DNA from: Kitasatospora sp. GAS204B
GTDB taxonomy: Bacteria > Actinomycetota > Actinomycetes > Streptomycetales > Streptomycetaceae
Assembly: GCF_029892155.1 (NCBI RefSeq)
Contig: NZ_JARZAG010000005.1
Span: 248,001-312,000 of the forward strand
Reading direction: 5' to 3'
DNA: 64,000 nucleotides
Shown in pieces: positions 1-9,294 of this stretch; the stretch's first letter is position 1, and the number at the start of each line of letters is the position of its first letter. Under the pieces are notes generated by a model that made no database searches, was not told where the DNA came from, and saw nothing but the letters and a program-made list of their open reading frames with translations. The position numbers were made by a program, and so were the translations under genes.

Positions 1-241
1 CCTCCACCACCTGGAGCAGCCGGATGGTGGAGACACCCGCGCCGGTCAGCGCCTCGACGATCTTCTCCCCCGCGGGCTTGCGCACCGCCGCCCCGCAGGC
101 GGGGCAGGTGAAGCTGTAGAAGGTGCGCTCCTTGGTGCGGCCGAGCGCGAGGCGGAACTCGGCGGCGGCCAGCTCCACCTTCTCGCGGCACTGCGAGCAG
201 TAGACCTTGAATCTGGTGCCGGCTTCGGCGTCCTCGGTCAT
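1..241 (-). CDS. Zinc-ribbon protein, 3' part beyond window
   Basis: Partial gene: about 80 N-terminal residues are visible and the rest lies beyond position 1. The protein starts MTEDAEAGTRFKVYCSQC and carries two CxxC pairs (YCSQC and TCPAC, about 32 residues apart), a typical structural zinc ribbon. Its ATG (241-239) overlaps the TGA of pafC (240-238) as ATGA, so it is probably translationally coupled to pafC. In mycobacteria tatA follows pafC; this gene sits between pafC and whatever lies downstream. The function is not known to me. Confidence 0.7.
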   Translation of the reverse strand, partial: MTEDAEAGTRFKVYCSQCREKVELAAAEFRLALGRTKERTFYSFTCPACGAAVRKPAGEKIVEALTGAGVSTIRLLQVVE

Positions 242-1191
242 GGCTGCTCCGGGTAGCCGGCCAGGGCCGCCAGCGCCGCCGCCTTGGCCTGCTCGGCCAG
301 CGGGGCGGGGGCCACGATCCGCCCGTCCCGGCCCAGCCGCAGCGCCAGGGTGCGCAGGCCCAGCGGGTCGGAGCTGCGCAGGGTGATCCGCAGGCCGCCG
401 TCGGGCAGTTCCTCGGCCAGGTCGTGGGTGTAGTACTCGGCCACCCAGCGCCCGGCGGGGCCGACCTCGACCACCACCTCGGGGTCGTCGGCCCCGGGGT
501 TGACCAGGCCCTGGGAGAGGTCACGCGGCTCGAGCCGGGGCGGGTCGGCCGGCTCGTCCAGCACCTTGATCTCGGCCACCCGGTCCAGCCGGAAGAGCCG
601 GCGGTCCTCGGAGCTGCGGCACCAGCCGTCCAGGTAGGTGTGACCCTCCGTCAGCAGCCGGATCGGGTCCACCTCGCGCTCGGTCATCCCGCCGCGCCCG
701 TGCGAGTAGTAGCGCAGCCAGATCCGCCGGCCCTCGCTGAGCGCCCGGTCGATGTCGGCGAAGACCTGGCCCTCGGCCTCGAAGGTCACCCCGACCCGGG
801 CGCTGCCCTCGGCGCTCTCCCCCGCCGCGTTCTCGATCTTGACGACGGCCCGGGTGAGCGCCTGCCGGTCCCGCTCGCGCAGCCCGGGCAGGCCCGCCAC
901 CGCCCGCGCGGCGACCAGCAGCGCGGTGGCCTCGTCGGCGGCCAGCCGCAGCGGCTGGGCCACGTCGTCGACGTTGTGCCACCAGATCCGCTCGCCGTCG
1001 GTGTCGATGTCCAGCAGGTCGCCGCCGCGGAAGCTGGTGCCGCACATCGGCAGCACGTTCAGGTCGGCGATCAGCTCGCGCTCGGAGATCCCGAAGGCCC
1101 GGGCCACCTCGGCGACCTCCGCGCCGGGGCGCTCCCGCAGGTAGGTGACCAGCGAGAGCATCCGCCGGGTCTGGTCGATGGCGTTGCTCAT
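238..1191 (-). CDS. pafC: WYL-domain transcriptional regulator PafC
   Basis: 317 aa. An N-terminal helix-turn-helix region (about residues 1-60) is followed by a WYL domain (about 150-215, including GHTYLDGWCRSSEDRRLFRLDR) and a C-terminal WCX-like extension. In mycobacteria PafB and PafC act together as a heterodimeric activator of the LexA/RecA-independent DNA-damage response, sensing single-stranded DNA through the WYL domains. The ATG at 1191 overlaps the pafB stop as ATGA, and the GGAGGAG Shine-Dalgarno lies inside the end of pafB, so coupled translation of the two subunits is likely. Assignment as PafC rather than PafB rests on order: it is the second WYL gene downstream of pafA. Confidence 0.9.
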   Translation of the reverse strand: MSNAIDQTRRMLSLVTYLRERPGAEVAEVARAFGISERELIADLNVLPMCGTSFRGGDLLDIDTDGERIWWHNVDDVAQPLRLAADEATALLVAARAVAGLPGLRERDRQALTRAVVKIENAAGESAEGSARVGVTFEAEGQVFADIDRALSEGRRIWLRYYSHGRGGMTEREVDPIRLLTEGHTYLDGWCRSSEDRRLFRLDRVAEIKVLDEPADPPRLEPRDLSQGLVNPGADDPEVVVEVGPAGRWVAEYYTHDLAEELPDGGLRITLRSSDPLGLRTLALRLGRDGRIVAPAPLAEQAKAAALAALAGYPEQP

Positions 1192-2189
1192 CGCACTCCT
1201 CCCTCAACAGCCAGGCCCTGGGCGGGCAGACCGGCCACCGCGCGCAGCCGGTCGATCACGTCGGCCCGCAGCTCCTCGGGCGCCAGCACCACCAGGTCGG
1301 GCCCGTACTCGGCCAGGTCCGCGCCCAGCCCGTGCCCGTAGGGGATCTCCAGCTCGTCCCAGTCGCCGTCCAGCTGGCGGGCGCCCAGCGCCTTGGTGCG
1401 CAGCGGGAACCCGGCGCCCCGCCGCAGCCGCACGGTGGCGGAGGCGGTGGCGCCCTCACCCGCGAAGGCGGCCACGGCGGCCCGCACGTCCACGTGCTCG
1501 GGCACGGGGGCGGTGAAGGCGGCCGAACGGGAGCGGACCTTGCCGGTGATCCGGCTGAGCCTGAAGACGCGCACCGCGCCGCGGTCGCGGTCCCAACCGG
1601 CCAGGTACCAGTGGCCGCGCCAGCACTCCAGCGCCCAGGGCTCCACCGAGCGCGGCTCGGTGAGGGCGGCGCCGGCCTTGCGGTAGTCGAAGGAGACCGG
1701 GCGGCGGTCCCGGGCGGCGATCAGCAGCGGCTCGAACGCCGCCTCGCGGACCGGGATGTAGGGCTCGAGCGCGGTGCGGCCCTCGGCGGCGTCCTCGGTG
1801 AACGGCACTCCGGCCGCGCGCAGCTTCTGCAGCGCTCCGCTGGCCGCGCCGGAGAGCCGGGCCTGCTGCCAGACCTTGGCGGCCAGGCTCAGCGCGGCGG
1901 CCTCCTCGGCGTCCAGCGCGATCTCCGGCAGCCGGTTGCGGTCCCGGCGGGCCAGGTAACCGGCCTCGCCGTCCAGGGTGTTCTCGTCGACGTCGATCAC
2001 CAGGCCCAGCTCGCGCAGGTCGTCCTTGTCCCGCTCGAACATCCGGTTGAAGGCGTCCTCGCTGCCGGACTGCCAGGCCTCCCGATAGGCCTCGACGGAC
2101 TCCCGCAGCTCCCGCTTGGAGAGCGGCCGTCTGGTGTTCATCAGGCACAGGGCGAGGTTCATCAGCCGCTCTGCCTTGGCGATCGCCAT
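1188..2189 (-). CDS. pafB: WYL-domain transcriptional regulator PafB
   Basis: 333 aa from the ATG at 2189 (MAIAKAERLMNLALCLMN), chosen because GAAGGG precedes it and because the upstream in-frame extension looks non-coding. It has an N-terminal winged-helix region and a WYL domain (ECWRGHWYLAGWDRDRG, RVFRLSRI). It is the partner of PafC in the PafBC DNA-damage activator. The paf names come from linkage to pafA, not from a role in pupylation. Here three FKBP genes separate pafA from pafBC, whereas in mycobacteria the three paf genes are adjacent. Confidence 0.9.
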   Translation of the reverse strand: MAIAKAERLMNLALCLMNTRRPLSKRELRESVEAYREAWQSGSEDAFNRMFERDKDDLRELGLVIDVDENTLDGEAGYLARRDRNRLPEIALDAEEAAALSLAAKVWQQARLSGAASGALQKLRAAGVPFTEDAAEGRTALEPYIPVREAAFEPLLIAARDRRPVSFDYRKAGAALTEPRSVEPWALECWRGHWYLAGWDRDRGAVRVFRLSRITGKVRSRSAAFTAPVPEHVDVRAAVAAFAGEGATASATVRLRRGAGFPLRTKALGARQLDGDWDELEIPYGHGLGADLAEYGPDLVVLAPEELRADVIDRLRAVAGLPAQGLAVEGGVR

Positions 2190-2330
2190 CGCTGACCCTT
2201 CATCGTCGTTGCGTCCCGGGAATCCCGGCGGACCCGACCGTACCGGTAGCGAGTCCTGCCGCGAAAGCCGAGACGGCCGCACCCCCGACCCGGGAGCGCG
2301 GCCGCCTCCACGCGGCGGTCCGACGGACCG

Positions 2331-2705
2331 TCAGACGCCGATCAGGTCGACCACGAAGATCAGGGTCGAGTTCGCCGGGATCGCCGGGGTCGGCGACTGC
2401 TTGCCGTAGCCCAGGTGCGGCGGGATGGTCAGCTTGCGACGGCCGCCCACCTTCATGCCCTGCACGCCCTGGTCCCAGCCCTTGATGACCCGGCCGCCGC
2501 CCAGCGGGAAGCGGAAGGTCGAGCCGCGGTTCCAGCTCGCGTCGAACTCCTCGCCGGTCTCGAAGGTCACGCCGACGTAGTGCACCTCGACATTGGCGCC
2601 GGCCTTGGCCTCGGCGCCGGTGCCGACCTCGATGTCCTCGATGAGCAGCTCGGCCGGAGCCTCGCCACCGGGGAAGTCGATCTCGGGCTTCGTCTTCTGG
2701 CTCAC
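2331..2705 (-). CDS. FKBP-type peptidyl-prolyl isomerase, cytoplasmic
   Basis: 124 aa, a single FKBP domain covering almost the whole protein (VEVHYVGV, FDASWNRG, VIKGWDQGVQGMKVGGRR, IPPHLGYG, LIFVVDLIGV). No signal peptide or membrane segment, so probably cytoplasmic: proline cis-trans isomerase and chaperone activity. Start is GTG (2705-2703) with AGAGGT about six bases upstream. Third and smallest of three FKBP genes in a row. A small FKBP of this kind is common in streptomycete proteasome loci. Confidence 0.93.
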   Translation of the reverse strand: MSQKTKPEIDFPGGEAPAELLIEDIEVGTGAEAKAGANVEVHYVGVTFETGEEFDASWNRGSTFRFPLGGGRVIKGWDQGVQGMKVGGRRKLTIPPHLGYGKQSPTPAIPANSTLIFVVDLIGV

Positions 2706-2722
2706 AACTACCTCTTCTCATC

Positions 2723-2739
2723 GGCCGCCTGAGGCGGCC
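2723..2739 (-). other. Short GC-rich hairpin between FKBP genes
   Basis: GGCCGCC and GGCGGCC flank a CTGAG-type apex about 18 bases upstream of the small FKBP start. Without a T tract it may be a weak terminator for the preceding gene or a leader structure. Confidence 0.35.
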
Positions 2740-2877
2740 TCACATCAGTCCACACAGCACGGCGGCGGATCCGCCGCACGAGGGCTCCGCCAGGAACCAC
2801 CGTACGGGCATCCGCCGCCCGCGCAGATCAGGCCCGGCCGCAGGTCGCCCCGCCGGCCGGAAGCCACCATCCTGCCA

Positions 2878-4203
2878 TCACTGGCCGCCGGACCCCTGAC
2901 CCGCGTCCAGAATGTCGATCACGAAGACCAGCGAGGCGTTGGCCGCGATGCCGCTGCCGGCCGGCGGCTGCGCACCGTAAGCCTGCGCGGCCGGGATCAC
3001 CAACTCGATCCGGCTGCCGACGTTCTGGCCGACCACACCCTTGTCCCAGCCGGCGATGACCTGGCCGCCGCCGGTGACGAAGCTGAACGCCTGGCCCTTC
3101 TCCACCGAGGAGTCGAACTTCTTGCCGTCCTTCAGGGTCACCCCGGTGTACTGGACGACGACCTCCTCGCCGCTCTCCACCTTCGGGCCCTTGCCCTGGA
3201 TCAGCACCGCGGTCTTCAGGTCGGTCGGGTCGGTGACGCCGGCCGGCGGGGTGATGGTGTCGGCGGTCTTGCCACCGTTCACCTTGACCTGCGGGAAGTC
3301 GGCCGGCGGGGCGGTCATGTCACCGCTCACCCGGGCGTCCGGCGCGCTCACCCGCTGGATGTCGATCACCAGGACCAGGGTGTCCTTGGCGCCCAGGCCC
3401 AGCTGCGCGTTGCCCTGGTCGCCGAAGGCGGCCGCCGGCGGAGCGACCACCAGCAGCCGGCTGCCCGCCTTCTGGCCCACCAGGGTGGCGTCCAGCGCCG
3501 GGATCACCTGTCCGGTGCCGGGCTGCAGGATCAGCGACTTGCCCTGGTCGTAGGAGCCCGGGATGTCCTTGCCGGTCTGCCAGTCCTTGAGGGTGAAGTC
3601 GGCGGAGACCCAGTCACCCTTGTTGATCTTGCCGCCGTCACCCTCGGAGATCGGCTTGACCACGAAGGTGCCGTCCGGCGCCTGCTGCGGCACCGTGATG
3701 TTCGCCTTCTTGCCGAAGTCGCCGGCGACCGTCGGCAGCACCTTCGCGTCGGTCTTGATCGGCGGCACGGGGGCCTGGCTCGGCGAGGGCGGGGTGCTCG
3801 GCGTGGCGGTGGCCGCGTCCGAGGCCTTGGCCGCCTTGTCGTTGTGCTGGTTCACGGCGTAGAGCCCGACGCCGCTGCCGACCAGCAGCAGCGTGATCAC
3901 CACGCCGAGGATCACGCCCAGCCGGCCGCCGCCGCCCACGTTCTCGTAGTCGGCCTCGGAGATCTCCTGCTTGCGCACGGTGGAGGCGAAGACCTGCGGC
4001 TCCTCCGGCTTGGCGGCACCCGGGATCGGCGGCGCGCTCTCACCGGGCTTGGTCCAGCCCGCCTGCTGCTTGAGAATCGACGGGGGAATCACGATCGACT
4101 CACCGTCGCCAGGCAGCGGGCCTCCGGGCCGGGGCGCCGCCGGGTCGGCGACAGGGGCGCTCGCGGTGTCGGCCTCGCTCGGGCCCGACGGATTCTCAGC
4201 CAT
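2878..4203 (-). CDS. Membrane-anchored double-domain FKBP prolyl isomerase
   Basis: 441 aa. Order: a Pro/Glu/Ser-rich cytoplasmic N-terminus (1-90), one transmembrane helix (about 95-115, GVILGVVITLLLVGSGVGLY), a low-complexity linker, then two FKBP domains outside the membrane (about 195-290 and 340-435). The second keeps the better FKBP signature (QYTGVTLKDGKKFDSS, GWDKGVVGQ, YGAQ); the first is more divergent. It likely assists folding of exported proteins. The ATG at 4203 has GGGGAGAA upstream. The domain layout matches the next FKBP, which is lipid-anchored instead, suggesting gene duplication with different anchoring. Confidence 0.9.
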   Translation of the reverse strand: MAENPSGPSEADTASAPVADPAAPRPGGPLPGDGESIVIPPSILKQQAGWTKPGESAPPIPGAAKPEEPQVFASTVRKQEISEADYENVGGGGRLGVILGVVITLLLVGSGVGLYAVNQHNDKAAKASDAATATPSTPPSPSQAPVPPIKTDAKVLPTVAGDFGKKANITVPQQAPDGTFVVKPISEGDGGKINKGDWVSADFTLKDWQTGKDIPGSYDQGKSLILQPGTGQVIPALDATLVGQKAGSRLLVVAPPAAAFGDQGNAQLGLGAKDTLVLVIDIQRVSAPDARVSGDMTAPPADFPQVKVNGGKTADTITPPAGVTDPTDLKTAVLIQGKGPKVESGEEVVVQYTGVTLKDGKKFDSSVEKGQAFSFVTGGGQVIAGWDKGVVGQNVGSRIELVIPAAQAYGAQPPAGSGIAANASLVFVIDILDAGQGSGGQ

Positions 4204-4355
4204 TTCTCCCCATCCTCGCCATCAGATCGCTCGCCGCTGTGCGAATCGGCAGCAGTATGTCAGCTTGCCATGAGCGCGGGCACTCATTGGGTGTGCATGA
4301 CACACCAGGAGTACCCGCGCGCGTGACAGAAGCACCGCCGGCCGAGCAGCCGTGG

Positions 4356-5348
4356 TCAGACAGCTTCCAGGATGTCGATGACGAAGACCAGGGTGGAGTT
4401 GGCCGGAATTCCGCTCTGCGCGGTCGACCCGTAGCCCAGCGACGGCGGGATCACCAGCATCACCCGGCTGCCCACCGGCTGCCCCACCAGCCCCTGGTCC
4501 CAACCCGCGATCACGCTGCCGGTGCCCACCTGAAGCGCCTGCGCGCCGCCGTGGCTCCACGAGGAGTCGAACTGCTGCCCGTTGCTGTAGAGCACCCCGG
4601 TGTACTGCACCAGCAGGGTCTGGCCGGACTGCACCGGCTTGCCGTCGCCCTTGATCAGCACCGTGGTCTGCAGCGAGGTCGGCGCGGGCTGCCCGGCCGG
4701 GATGGTGATCGTCGGCGCGGCCTTGCCGTTGTCCTTGACCTGCGGCTGGTTGGCCGGCGGCTCGGTCTGCGTCCCGGTCACCACCGAGTCCGGCGGCACC
4801 GCCTCCACGATGTCCAGCGCGAACACCACGGTCTCGTCCTTGCCCACCCCGAGCTGCTGGTTACCGGTGCTGCCGAAGGCCGTCGAGGGCGGCGCCACCA
4901 CCAGCACCCGGCTGCCCACCTTCTTGCCCACCACGCTCTGGTCGAAGGCCGGCACCAGCTGGCCGTTCCCCGCCTGGTAGAGCTGCGGCTTGGCGCCCGC
5001 GTCGTAGGAGCTCGACAGGTCCTTGCCGGTGGTCCAGTCCTTGGCGGAGTAGTTGACGGTCACCCAGTCGTTCTTGTTGACCGTCGCCCCCTCCCCCTCG
5101 GAGACCGTGGTGACCACGAACTGGCCGGTGGGCTGCCCGGTCAGCGTGATGGTGGCCTTCTTGCCGAAGTCCCCGCTGACCGTCGGCATCGGCGAGGCGG
5201 AACCCACCGGGGCGGGCACGCTGGGCGAGGCGCTGGTCGGTGCCGCGGACGGCCCCGCCTTCGTGGGGGTGCTGCTGCTGCACGCGGCGAGCACCAGCAT
5301 CGGCAGGAGTACGAGCAGTCCGGCTCTGCGGCGCACGGCGATCCTCAC
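4356..5348 (-). CDS. FKBP-type prolyl isomerase lipoprotein, two FKBP domains
   Basis: 330 aa. N-terminal signal MRIAVRRRAGLLVLLPMLVL followed by the lipobox LAAC (Cys23), so exported and lipidated. Two FKBP-like domains follow: a divergent one (about 85-190) and a canonical one (about 235-328; QYTGVLYSNGQQFDSSW, GWDQGLVGQ, GYGSTAQ). GTG start at 5348, with no convincing Shine-Dalgarno. It closely parallels the membrane-anchored FKBP downstream. Placement just after pafA is positional; no direct link to pupylation is known. Confidence 0.9.
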   Translation of the reverse strand: MRIAVRRRAGLLVLLPMLVLAACSSSTPTKAGPSAAPTSASPSVPAPVGSASPMPTVSGDFGKKATITLTGQPTGQFVVTTVSEGEGATVNKNDWVTVNYSAKDWTTGKDLSSSYDAGAKPQLYQAGNGQLVPAFDQSVVGKKVGSRVLVVAPPSTAFGSTGNQQLGVGKDETVVFALDIVEAVPPDSVVTGTQTEPPANQPQVKDNGKAAPTITIPAGQPAPTSLQTTVLIKGDGKPVQSGQTLLVQYTGVLYSNGQQFDSSWSHGGAQALQVGTGSVIAGWDQGLVGQPVGSRVMLVIPPSLGYGSTAQSGIPANSTLVFVIDILEAV

Positions 5349-5398
5349 GGTCGGTCACATTTACGGATCAGTAAACGTGATCAGCCTAGAACCAGCGC

Positions 5399-5423
5399 GC
5401 CCCGCCTCCCGAGGAGGCGGGGC
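5399..5423 (-). terminator. Terminator-type hairpin after pafA
   Basis: Perfect 11-bp stem (GCCCCGCCTCC / GGAGGCGGGGC) with a 3-base loop, between the pafA stop (5516) and the lipoprotein FKBP start. It probably ends the pafA transcript. Confidence 0.65.
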
Positions 5424-5515
5424 CGCAGCGATCGGATCAACCCTCTTCACTCAGCCGATCAGGCCTCTCAGCGGCCCGCTCAGCCGGCCGCTCACCTGCC
5501 CTCTCACATGCCCGC

Positions 5516-6877
5516 TCACATGCCCGCGATCAGCTTCTCCACCCGCTCGTCCACCGAGCGGAACGGGTCCTTGCAGAGCACCGTGCGCTGCGCCTGGTCG
5601 TTCAGCTTCAGGTGCACCCAGTCCACCGTGAAGTCCCGCCGCTGCTCCTGCGCCTTGCGGATGAAGTCACCGCGCAGCCGGGCGCGAGTGGTCTGCGGCG
5701 GCACCGACTTGGCCTCGAAGACCTTCAGGTCGGTGGTCACCCGCTGCGCCTGCCCCTTGTTCTGCAGCAGGTAGAAGAGGCCGCGGCGGCGGTGGATGTC
5801 GTGGTACGCGAGATCGATCTGGGCGACCCGCGGGTTCGACATGCTCATCTGGTGCTTCTCCCGGTACCGCTCGATCAGCTGGTACTTCATGATCCAGTCG
5901 ATCTCGGTGCCGACCTTGGCCAGATCCTCGGTGCGCACCGCCTCCAGGGTGCGGCCCCACAGCTCCAGCACCCGACCCACCGTGCCGGTGTTCAGCCCCT
6001 TGCGGTCGGCGAACTCCAGCGCCTTCGAGTAGTACTCCTCCTGGATCTCCAACGCGCTCGCCTCCCGCCCGTTGGCCAACCGCACCTGGTGGCGGCCGGT
6101 CAGGTCGTGGCTGACCTCGCGGATTGCCCGGATCGGGTTCTCCAGCGTCAGGTCGCGCATCACCACGCCCGCCTCGATCAGGCGCAGCACCAGATCGGTG
6201 GCGCCCACCTTGAGCAGCGTGGTGGTCTCCGACATGTTGGAGTCACCGACGATCACGTGCAGTCGGCGGTAGCGCTCGGCGTCCGCGTGCGGCTCGTCCC
6301 GGGTGTTGATGATCGGCCGGGACCGGGTGGTCGCCGAGCTGACGCCCTCCCAGATGTGCTCGGCCCGCTGGCTGACGCAGAAGACCGCGCCGCGCGGGGT
6401 CTGCAGCACCTTGCCCGCCCCGCAGATCAGCTGGCGGGTCACCAGGAACGGGATCAGCACGTCCGCCAGCCGGGAGAACTCCCCGTGTCGGGCCACCAGG
6501 TAGTTCTCGTGGCAGCCGTAGGAGTTGCCGGCCGAGTCGGTGTTGTTCTTGAAGAGGTAGACGTCCCCCGCGATGCCTTCCTCGTGCAGCCGCCGTTCGG
6601 CGTCCACCAGAAGGCCCTCGAGGATCCGCTCGCCCGCCTTGTCATGCGTCACCAGTTCGGTGACGTCATCGCACTCCGGGGTGGCGTACTCCGGGTGCGA
6701 ACCGACATCGAGGTACAGGCGGGCGCCATTGCGCAGGAACACATTGCTGCTGCGGCCCCAGGAAACTACGCGGCGGAAGAGGTACCTGGCCACCTCGTCC
6801 GGAGACAGACGCCGTTGTCCCCGGAACGTACACGTGACGCCGTACTCGTTCTCCAGCCCGAAAATTCGGCGGTCCAT
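5516..6877 (-). CDS. pafA: Pup--protein ligase PafA
   Basis: 453 aa. Joins the C-terminal glutamate of Pup to lysines of target proteins using ATP; a carboxylate-amine ligase related to glutamine synthetase. The start [14 protein letters not shown] contains the metal/ATP-binding Glu9, and [12 protein letters not shown] holds Asp57, matching the catalytic aspartate of known Paf[18 protein letters not shown] and the [14 protein letters not shown] motif are family hallmarks. ATG at 6877. It sits below the prcA terminator, so it may be transcribed separately from prcBA. It is a paralogue of dop at 9692-11203. Confidence 0.97.
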   Translation of the reverse strand: MDRRIFGLENEYGVTCTFRGQRRLSPDEVARYLFRRVVSWGRSSNVFLRNGARLYLDVGSHPEYATPECDDVTELVTHDKAGERILEGLLVDAERRLHEEGIAGDVYLFKNNTDSAGNSYGCHENYLVARHGEFSRLADVLIPFLVTRQLICGAGKVLQTPRGAVFCVSQRAEHIWEGVSSATTRSRPIINTRDEPHADAERYRRLHVIVGDSNMSETTTLLKVGATDLVLRLIEAGVVMRDLTLENPIRAIREVSHDLTGRHQVRLANGREASALEIQEEYYSKALEFADRKGLNTGTVGRVLELWGRTLEAVRTEDLAKVGTEIDWIMKYQLIERYREKHQMSMSNPRVAQIDLAYHDIHRRRGLFYLLQNKGQAQRVTTDLKVFEAKSVPPQTTRARLRGDFIRKAQEQRRDFTVDWVHLKLNDQAQRTVLCKDPFRSVDERVEKLIAGM

Positions 6878-6979
6878 GCCTGGACTTTACGCTTTTGGCG
6901 GGGATCTGAAACCGTTTTGGAGAGGCCAATCGGATCACGATCCGTGCCGGCCCGGTCACCCACGGGTCACCCGCGAGCA

Positions 6980-7022
6980 CGCCGGTGGGGTGCGGCGGTC
7001 AGCCCGTCGCACCCCACCGGCG
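6980..7022 (-). terminator. Hairpin terminator after prcA
   Basis: 15-bp perfect stem (6980-6994 with 7008-7022; CGCCGGTGGGGTGCG arm) and a 13-base loop, just after the prcA stop at 7031. GC-rich terminators without a T tract are normal in Streptomyces. Confidence 0.65.
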
Positions 7023-7030
7023 ACCCGCCG

Positions 7031-7864
7031 TCACTCCTCGGCGCCGGGCTCCTCGGTAGCGGAGGTGGCGTCGGAGGTGGCGTCGGAGGTGGCGTCGGAC
7101 GAGGCCGCAGCCGTGTCGGTACCCGCCTGCGGCTCCGCGTCCGAGTCCGCGTCGGTCGTGGCGTCGCCGCTCAGCAGCCGGCTCAGCTGGCCGCCCAGGA
7201 TCCGCTTGAACTTGCGCTGCTGGGGCCGCTGCCGGTCCAGCACCGCCACCTCCAACTGCTCGGGGGTGAGGGTGCGCGGCGAGCCGCCGTTGGGGTCACG
7301 GGCCAGCGACTCGACAGCCACCCCGAGCGCCTCGGACAGGCTCATCCCGACCCGGTGGCGCTGCCCGAGGTAGTTCCCGATCGAGTCGGCGTTGCCACCG
7401 ACCACCACCGAGTTCTGCTCGTCGACCACCGAACCGTCAGGGGTGAGCCGGTAGATCTGGTCGTCCTCGGGGCCCTTGCCCACCTCGGCGACGATCAGCT
7501 CCACCTCGTACGGCTTCTCGCCGACCGACGAGAAGATGGTGCCCAGCGTCTGCGCGTAGACGTTGGCCAACCCACGGGCCGTCACATCGGCCCGGTCGTA
7601 GGAGTACCCGCGCAGATCGGCGTAGCGCACGCCGCCGATCCGCAGGTTCTCGAACTCGTTGTAGCGACCGACCGCGGCGAAGGCGATCTTGTCGTAGATC
7701 TCGGACACCTTGTGCAGCGCCCGGGAGGTGTTCTCGGCCACGAAGACGATGCCGTCGGCGTAGGTGAGCACGACCACGCTGCGACCACGCGCGATGCCCT
7801 TGCGGGCGTATTCCGCGCGGTCCGCCATGGCCTGCTGCGGCGAGACGTAGAACGGTGTGGACAC
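7031..7864 (-). CDS. prcA: Proteasome subunit alpha PrcA
   Basis: 277 aa. Alpha subunit of the actinobacterial 20S proteasome: non-catalytic outer rings that gate the chamber and dock ARC or Bpa. GTG start (7864) giving [20 protein letters not shown], which matches the mycobacterial N-terminus; AGAAGGGG lies about 11 bases upstream. The core ([36 protein letters not shown]) is conserved. The C-terminal ~45 residues are an acidic Ser/Thr/Asp/Ala tail containing DATS repeats encoded by a 12-bp tandem repeat, and are probably disordered. It lies 36 bp after prcB. Confidence 0.97.
   Translation of the reverse strand: MSTPFYVSPQQAMADRAEYARKGIARGRSVVVLTYADGIVFVAENTSRALHKVSEIYDKIAFAAVGRYNEFENLRIGGVRYADLRGYSYDRADVTARGLANVYAQTLGTIFSSVGEKPYEVELIVAEVGKGPEDDQIYRLTPDGSVVDEQNSVVVGGNADSIGNYLGQRHRVGMSLSEALGVAVESLARDPNGGSPRTLTPEQLEVAVLDRQRPQQRKFKRILGGQLSRLLSGDATTDADSDAEPQAGTDTAAASSDATSDATSDATSATEEPGAEE
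7058..7100. repeat. 12-bp tandem repeat inside prcA tail
   Basis: About three copies of GGAGGTGGCGTC encode the DATS repeats of the PrcA C-terminus. In-frame 12-bp units allow length change without frameshift. Confidence 0.8.
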
Positions 7865-7900
7865 CGGCGGGTCATCCCCTTCTGGTGGTGGACGGCGGAG

Positions 7901-8743
7901 TTAGAGGAGCGGAGCCTGGGGACCGTCGGGCTGGTTGCGGCGGTGTTCGGTGATCGAGATCGCGATCTCGCCCACCTCCTGCTCGGAGAGCCGGCGGAAA
8001 CCGTCCGCGGTGATCAGCGAGACGATCGGGAAGATCCGGCGGGCCAGGTCGGGACCGCCGGTGGCCGAGTCGTCATCGGCCGCGTCGTACAGCGCCTGGA
8101 CCACCAGGGTGGCGGCCTGATCCGCCGTCAGGTCGCTGCGGTAGAGCTTCTTGAGCGAGCCTCGGGCGAAGACCGAGCCGGAGCCGGTCGCGGCGAAGCC
8201 GCGCTCCTCGGAGCGCCCACCGGTGACGTCGTAGGTGAAGATCCGCCCGCGCCCCAGGTCCAGGTCGTACCCCGCGAACAGCGGCACCACGGCCAGCCCC
8301 TGCATCGCCATCCCCAGGTTGCCCCGGATCATGGTGGTCAGCCGGTTGGCCTTGCCCTCCAGCGAGAGCACGGTGCCCTCGATCTTCTCGTAGTGCTCCA
8401 ACTCCAGCTGGAACAGCCGCACCATCTCGACCGCGAGCCCCGCGGTGCCGGCGATGCCGACCGCGCTGTACTCGTCGGCCGGGAAGACCTTCTCGATGTC
8501 GCGCTGGGCGATCACGTTGCCCATGGTGGCCCGCCGGTCACCGGCGATCACCACACCACCGTCGAAGACCGCCGAGACGATGGTCGTCCCGTGCGGCGCC
8601 TCGATCGTCAGCCCTTCGGGCAGGGCGCGGCGGCCGGGGATGAGTTCCGGCGAGTGCTCCGCCAGGAACTCCATGAAGGAGGAATGTCCGGGGGTGAGGA
8701 AGGCAGCCGGTAGACGCCCGGTGCCACGAGTGTTGGCTTCCAC
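7901..8743 (-). CDS. prcB: Proteasome subunit beta PrcB
   Basis: 280 aa. Catalytic subunit of the 20S proteasome. GTG start (8743) chosen from GGAAGG eight bases upstream; the longer reading frame lacks support. The 52-residue propeptide includes [17 protein letters not shown], resembling the mycobacterial propeptide, and ends at HG-TTIVS; autocleavage would expose Thr53 as the N-terminal nucleophile. DRRATMGN and the central GIAGTAGLA region are typical. The first ~136 bp overlap the 3' end of the endonuclease VII-like gene in another frame, suggesting coupling. Confidence 0.96.
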   Translation of the reverse strand: MEANTRGTGRLPAAFLTPGHSSFMEFLAEHSPELIPGRRALPEGLTIEAPHGTTIVSAVFDGGVVIAGDRRATMGNVIAQRDIEKVFPADEYSAVGIAGTAGLAVEMVRLFQLELEHYEKIEGTVLSLEGKANRLTTMIRGNLGMAMQGLAVVPLFAGYDLDLGRGRIFTYDVTGGRSEERGFAATGSGSVFARGSLKKLYRSDLTADQAATLVVQALYDAADDDSATGGPDLARRIFPIVSLITADGFRRLSEQEVGEIAISITEHRRNQPDGPQAPLL

Positions 8744-9288
8744 ACGATTCCTTCCAGGTAGTCGGCAGCCCGCCGGAGCGCGTCGGGCCGGTCCCGCATC
8801 TGCCCCAGCGCCGCGTTGCACGCGAAACAGAGGATGCCACGGACCCTACCCGTTTCGTGGTCGTGATCCACATGCTCTGCGCGTTTGTCCTGGCAGATCG
8901 GGCAGATGTGGCACTGCTCCTTGAGCATGGCCTGGAGGTCGGCTTCGGTCATGCCGTAGGTACGGCGGAAATGGCTCTCACGATTCCGGGCCGAACGACA
9001 CGGCTTGCAGTACGGCGCCAGGCCGCTTGACTGCTTCGCGTTCCTGTCCCACTCGGAATGCGGTTTCACCTCGCCGCAATCAGGGCACCGCTTGTGACCT
9101 TCAGGCACTTCGACGCGCGGCCTCGGGATTCTCCCCTTCGCCCGCTGCCGCGCGTCGTAGTACTTCGCTGAACATTCACGACAATAGGCCTGCAGGCCGC
9201 TCTTCATCGACCTATTGCGCGCAAACTGAGCACGGCCCGGCCATTGCTGGCACCGACTGCACCATGCCCGATTTTCAAATTCGGACAT
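8608..9288 (-). CDS. Recombination endonuclease VII-like protein
   Basis: 226 aa. Two N-terminal zinc-ribbon-like CxxC segments (CSRC/CREC and [12 protein letters not shown]) precede an Endo VII-type His-Me finger nuclease core at about 125-175: [23 protein letters not shown]. Conserved His/Asp and the four zinc cysteines are present, so it is likely an active DNA endonuclease. It starts seven bases after the pup stop, and its last ~45 codons overlap the prcB propeptide in a different frame; the tail after [10 protein letters not shown] looks unconstrained. A nuclease lodged in the proteasome operon has no established role. Confidence 0.8.
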   Translation of the reverse strand: MSEFENRAWCSRCQQWPGRAQFARNRSMKSGLQAYCRECSAKYYDARQRAKGRIPRPRVEVPEGHKRCPDCGEVKPHSEWDRNAKQSSGLAPYCKPCRSARNRESHFRRTYGMTEADLQAMLKEQCHICPICQDKRAEHVDHDHETGRVRGILCFACNAALGQMRDRPDALRRAADYLEGIVWKPTLVAPGVYRLPSSPPDIPPSWSSWRSTRRNSSPAAAPCPKG

Positions 9289-9294
9289 CTGGGA

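Noticed and set aside
5612..8713. 1033-codon plus-strand ORF opposite pafA, prcA and prcB
   Set aside because: Antisense shadow; composition rich in Arg/Gly/His/Asp and no domain, while the minus strand encodes well-known proteins.
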